Assembly: GCF_042675915.1 (NCBI RefSeq)
Contig: NZ_JBHTKL010000006.1
Span: 434,001-498,000, forward strand
DNA length: 64,000 nucleotides
Direction: 5' to 3'
DNA from: Thalassobacillus_A hwangdonensis
Lineage (GTDB): Bacteria; Bacillota; Bacilli; Bacillales; Halobacillaceae
Below are positions 60,910-64,000 of this stretch, in pieces. The notes beneath the pieces were generated by a model. The model worked only from the letters and a program-made list of their open reading frames with translations, had not been told where the DNA came from and ran no database searches. Position numbers and translations under genes: made by a program. Position 1 is the first letter of the stretch. Each line of letters begins with the position of its first letter.

Positions 60910-62541
60910 TTACATCATGCCGCCCATTCCGCCCATGCCACCCATGTCTGGCATGCCGCCGCCATTGTCTTCTTCTGGAAGATCAGCGACTACTGCTTCT
61001 GTAGTCAGGAACATAGCTGCTACGGAAGCTGCGTTTTGAAGTGCGGAACGTGTTACTTTTGTTGGGTCGACGATTCCGCTTTCGACCATGTTTACCCACT
61101 CGCCAGTCGCAGCGTTGAAGCCGACACCGACAGTTTCGCCTTTAAGGCGCTCGACGATGATGGATCCTTCAAGTCCTGCGTTGTGAGCGATTTGACGTAC
61201 TGGCTCTTCAAGTGCACGTACGACGATGCTTGCGCCTGTCGCTTCGTCACCTGTAAGGTCAAGACCAGCTACTTTGTTGTAGATGTTCACTAGAGCTGTA
61301 CCACCACCAGCGACGATTCCTTCTTCTACCGCTGCTCGAGTAGAGTTCAATGCGTCTTCGATGCGTAGTTTACGCTCTTTCAATTCTGTTTCAGTTGCAG
61401 CACCGACTTTGATGACTGCTACTCCGCCAGCTAGCTTAGCTAGGCGCTCTTGTAGTTTTTCTTTATCGAATTCAGAAGTGGACTCTTCTGCCTGCGCACG
61501 GATCTGGGATACGCGGTGAGCGATCTGCTCAGCGTCTCCAGCACCTTCAACGACTGTCGTGTTTTCTTTCGTTACGACAACTTTAGAAGCGCGACCAAGC
61601 TGCTGGATGCCAGTGCTCTTCAGGTCAAGGCCAAGGTCTTCTGTGATTACTTCTGCACCAGTCAATGTAGCGATATCTTCAAGCATCGCTTTACGACGGT
61701 CACCGAAGCCAGGAGCTTTAACAGCTACTGCATTGAAAGTTCCACGAAGTTTGTTTACTACTAATGTAGCAAGCGCTTCGCCTTCAACGTCTTCAGCGAT
61801 CATTAGAAGTGGTTTACCTTGCTGTACGACTTGCTCAAGTACAGGAAGTACTTCTTGGATGTTACCGATTTTCTTATCCGTGATCAAAATGTAAGGATCT
61901 TCAAGGACCGCTTCCATTTTATCCTGATCTGTAACCATGTATGGAGATGCATATCCACGATCGAACTGCATACCTTCCACTACTTCAAGCTCTGTGTTGA
62001 AGCCTTTGGATTCTTCAATTGTGATGACACCGTCGTTACCAACTCGCTCCATCGCTTCTGCGATAAGCTGGCCGACTTCTTTGTCACCTGCAGAGATGGA
62101 AGCAACCTGTGCGATGGACTCTTTGCCTTCGATCGGCTTGGAGATCCCTTTCAATTCGTTGATTGCAACTCCTACTGCTTTTTCGATTCCGCGGCGTACG
62201 CCTACTGGGTTCGCACCGGAAGCAACGTTTTTCAGACCTTCACGGATCATCGCCTGTGCAAGGACTGTAGCTGTAGTTGTACCGTCACCAGCTACGTCGT
62301 TTGTTTTGGATGCAACTTCAGATACAAGCTGTGCACCCATGTTCTCGAAGTGGTCTTCCAATTCGATTTCTTTAGCGATCGTTACACCGTCATTTGTAAT
62401 AAGTGGAGAACCGAATTTTTTCTCAAGAACGACGTTGCGTCCTTTTGGTCCCAATGTCACTTTTACAGCATTCGCAAGTGTATCGACACCACGTAGCATA
62501 GCGCGACGAGCGTCTTCACTGAATTTGATTTCTTTAGCCAT
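60910..62541 (-). CDS. groEL: Chaperonin GroEL
   Basis: 543-residue Hsp60 subunit that forms the 14-mer folding chamber. MAKEIKFSEDARRAML opens it; KGRNVVLEKKFGSPLITNDGVTIAKEI-type apical/equatorial motifs, the ATP-site GDGTTTATVLA and the C-terminal GGM repeat tail are all present. The ATG at 62541 is the canonical start; the frame is open nine codons upstream. It is co-transcribed with groES under CIRCE/HrcA control. Confidence 0.98.
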   Translation of the reverse strand: MAKEIKFSEDARRAMLRGVDTLANAVKVTLGPKGRNVVLEKKFGSPLITNDGVTIAKEIELEDHFENMGAQLVSEVASKTNDVAGDGTTTATVLAQAMIREGLKNVASGANPVGVRRGIEKAVGVAINELKGISKPIEGKESIAQVASISAGDKEVGQLIAEAMERVGNDGVITIEESKGFNTELEVVEGMQFDRGYASPYMVTDQDKMEAVLEDPYILITDKKIGNIQEVLPVLEQVVQQGKPLLMIAEDVEGEALATLVVNKLRGTFNAVAVKAPGFGDRRKAMLEDIATLTGAEVITEDLGLDLKSTGIQQLGRASKVVVTKENTTVVEGAGDAEQIAHRVSQIRAQAEESTSEFDKEKLQERLAKLAGGVAVIKVGAATETELKERKLRIEDALNSTRAAVEEGIVAGGGTALVNIYNKVAGLDLTGDEATGASIVVRALEEPVRQIAHNAGLEGSIIVERLKGETVGVGFNAATGEWVNMVESGIVDPTKVTRSALQNAASVAAMFLTTEAVVADLPEEDNGGGMPDMGGMGGMGGMM

Positions 62542-62607
62542 GAAAAATGCCCTCCTTAGTGATATCAAATGTTCATTTATAAACGTTCAAAAATGGAATG
62601 TCAGGGG

Positions 62608-62892
62608 TTACTGGACTACTGCCAAAACGTCGCTTTCGCGAAGCACTAAGTATTCTTTGCCTTCGTATTTCACTTCTGTACCGGCAAATTTAGAGTAGAT
62701 GATATGATCGCCTTGGGATACTTCCATCGCAATCTTCTCACCTTTATCACTCACACGACCACTACCAACTGCAACGACTCTACCTTCCTGCGGCTTTTCT
62801 TTCGCAGAATCAGGCAATACGATTCCGCTTGCAGTCTTCTCTTCCTGTTCAACAATCTCGATCACAATACGATCACCTAGTGGCTTTAACAA
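62608..62892 (-). CDS. groES: Co-chaperonin GroES
   Basis: 94-residue Hsp10 lid subunit of the chaperonin, with the mobile loop EEKTASGIVLPDSAKEKPQ and the roof loop region. The TTG at 62892 (MLKPLGDR) gives the same length and start as B. subtilis GroES and is nine bases after AAGGAGG. The in-frame GTG three codons earlier abuts the ribosome site and is less likely. Preceded by CIRCE. Confidence 0.96.
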   Translation of the reverse strand: MLKPLGDRIVIEIVEQEEKTASGIVLPDSAKEKPQEGRVVAVGSGRVSDKGEKIAMEVSQGDHIIYSKFAGTEVKYEGKEYLVLRESDVLAVVQ

Positions 62893-62939
62893 TTCCGACA
62901 CCCTCCTTGATTTGATTCCTATTTGTTAGTTTCAGTTTA

Positions 62940-62966
62940 TTAGCACTCATCGACATCGAGTGCTAA
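62940..62966 (-). promoter_or_regulatory. CIRCE operator (HrcA binding site)
   Basis: TTAGCACTC (62940-62948), nine bases, GAGTGCTAA (62958-62966): the exact CIRCE consensus. It lies between the promoter and groES, so HrcA represses the operon until heat shock. Confidence 0.98.
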
Positions 62967-62976
62967 CACAGTTATT

Positions 62977-63005
62977 ATAATAATCAATTCACCTATCTTT
63001 TGCAA
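62977..63005 (-). promoter_or_regulatory. SigA promoter of groES-groEL
   Basis: On the minus strand TTGCAA (63005-63000), 17-base spacer, TATTAT (62982-62977); an overlapping TATAAT three bases on is an alternative -10. CIRCE begins just downstream. Confidence 0.6.
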
Positions 63006-63137
63006 GTAGAAACAGTCAATTTTTCCGAAAAAATTTGGGATGTTCTTCCTCCTCCCGTAGCTATTGTTACTCGTTAAAAATAAACTGTGTTAAAATACGG
63101 AGAGTAGCATTATTGACAACTAAAGGAGTCGTTCGTT

Positions 63138-63860
63138 TTGCCTAAAAACTACTGGTATATCATCTTGGTTTATGTAGCAGTGGCGCAACTGTCGTCTGCC
63201 ATCGCCGTACCGGTTCTGATGGTGCTCGGCGTTGAAAAAAATACAGCGATCACCTACTGGTCTGTGACCGCATTTCTTATCGCAACCATCATTATCCTAT
63301 TCATGTTACGGAAAGATATGAGTCAGGCTTTGGAAACGAGGAGCCGTTCATCCATCGGCGAAATTGCATTATGGTCGTTTCTCGGTATCTTCATTGCATT
63401 CTTCGCACAAATGATTGCCGGAATGATTGAAACATTCCTACTCGGAATCAAACCAGGCTCTGAAAATACCCAGGATCTGATGGAACGTGCGCGCATGTCA
63501 CCGATCTTCATTTCCATAATGGTCCTTTTCGCACCGATTCTGGAAGAGATCATCTTCCGTAAGATCATCTTCGGACAGATCTACAAACGGACGAATTTCT
63601 TTATCGCGGTCATCGTGTCCGCCATTGCATTCGCGGCATTCCATATCGATTTCACACATATGATCGTCTATACAGCAATGGGAATCACGTTCGCATTCCT
63701 TTATGTAAAAACGAAAAGCATCGTCACGCCGATCATCGCACATATGGCGATGAACGCAATCGTCGTGCTCGTGCAATACAACCTGACTGAAGAAGACATC
63801 GAACGGATGCAGCAACAATACGAAAACCTACAAACTATCATTGGGGGCTTATTTCTATGA
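63138..63860 (+). CDS. ydiL: CPBP-family intramembrane metalloprotease YdiL
   Basis: 240 residues with about seven membrane helices, CAAX-protease/bacteriocin-processing family. The three active-site motifs are visible: EEIIFRKIIFG (EExxxR), FAAFHIDF (FxxxH) and HMAMNAIVV (HxxxN). The TTG start at 63138 follows AAAGGAG. As in B. subtilis it sits beside groES, divergent here, and overlaps ydiK by four bases. The substrate is unknown. Confidence 0.9.
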   Translation: MPKNYWYIILVYVAVAQLSSAIAVPVLMVLGVEKNTAITYWSVTAFLIATIIILFMLRKDMSQALETRSRSSIGEIALWSFLGIFIAFFAQMIAGMIETFLLGIKPGSENTQDLMERARMSPIFISIMVLFAPILEEIIFRKIIFGQIYKRTNFFIAVIVSAIAFAAFHIDFTHMIVYTAMGITFAFLYVKTKSIVTPIIAHMAMNAIVVLVQYNLTEEDIERMQQQYENLQTIIGGLFL

Positions 63861-64000
63861 AGGCATCACCGCTGTTCATGGCCTCCCTGTATTTCATCAT
63901 GGGGGTCGTGTTCACCTATATCGCAGCGCAAAGTGTCGAGGAGACCATCTGGAACTTCATCACGATTTTCCTGGCGATCCTGGCAACCTTTGATTTCGCT
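63857..64000 (+). CDS. ydiK: YdiK-like small membrane protein (3' end outside window)
   Basis: The first 48 codons are seen: MKASPLFMASLYFIMG ... FNFITIFLAILATFDF-like hydrophobic segments, consistent with a two-helix DUF4305 protein. The ATG overlaps the ydiL stop in ATGA. In B. subtilis ydiK also adjoins ydiL. The name rests mainly on position and layout. Confidence 0.7.
   Translation, partial: MKASPLFMASLYFIMGVVFTYIAAQSVEETIWNFITIFLAILATFDFA

Noticed and set aside
61819..62698. Long open frames antisense to groEL and groES
   Set aside because: Codon-bias shadows of the highly expressed chaperonin genes; no ribosome sites or product similarity.

Overview
The window reads as a chromosomal segment of a low-GC, endospore-forming Bacillaceae member, most probably a moderate halophile such as Halobacillus or a close relative. 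Pointers are B. subtilis-like gene order around groESL (ydiK-ydiL-groES-groEL, inverted here) and yeaC-yeaD-yebA-guaA-pbuG, strong Shine-Dalgarno sites with frequent TTG/GTG starts, a Spo0E-family phosphatase, a CIRCE element, a SigB-type promoter, and choline-to-glycine betaine genes (betA-gbsA). The genus is inference. No rRNA, tRNA, transposase, integrase or CRISPR array was seen.

Layout. 0-8 kb: end of an Hsp20 gene, then on the minus strand a purine block. pbuG and guaA each follow a guanine-class riboswitch plus terminator, preceded by the MoxR ATPase / DUF58 / transglutaminase cassette yeaC-yeaD-yebA. 8.2-15.2 kb: an orphan sigma region-2-like gene behind a SigB-type promoter, a 41-bp tandem repeat, a polysaccharide deacetylase, an MMPL exporter with a heptad-repeat partner and divergent TetR regulator, an XRE regulator with a small membrane protein, and a Spo0E-like protein. 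15.4-17.3 kb: a LuxR-type regulator and a cyclic-di-GMP unit (GEMM-I riboswitch, EAL phosphodiesterase, membrane PilZ protein). 17.3-26.9 kb: a complete autoinducer-2 (lsr) locus: lsrACDBF plus a class II aldolase on the minus strand, divergent from lsrR-lsrK-cupin. 27-33.6 kb: MFS exporter, lipoprotein, NTF2-like protein, cupin with a coat-protein-like N-terminus, VanW, FG-GAP-like protein, small unknowns, prolyl 4-hydroxylase. 33.8-41 kb: topB, rlmCD, gbsA, betA. 41.4-54.9 kb: mixed metabolic and surface genes, including a class D sortase with its acidic LPDTN substrate, a CaCA antiporter, acuI-type reductase, dus, amine oxidase, peroxiredoxin, DegV and a PNPOx-fold stress protein.

55-60.8 kb is different. 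It is visibly AT-richer and contains decayed DNA, including a relic copy of the 51,980 gene. Its intact genes look like accessory or defence genes: an RNase D-like exonuclease paired with a membrane PLD-like protein, and a 726-residue DUF262/HNH protein of GmrSD type. 60.9-64 kb returns to core genome: groEL, groES, CIRCE, ydiL and the start of ydiK.

The best candidates for something new are the exonuclease/membrane-protein pair beside the GmrSD-like gene, the lsr locus in which a cupin and a class II aldolase occur and no LsrG is visible, the orphan sigma-like gene under SigB control, and the 41-bp repeat.
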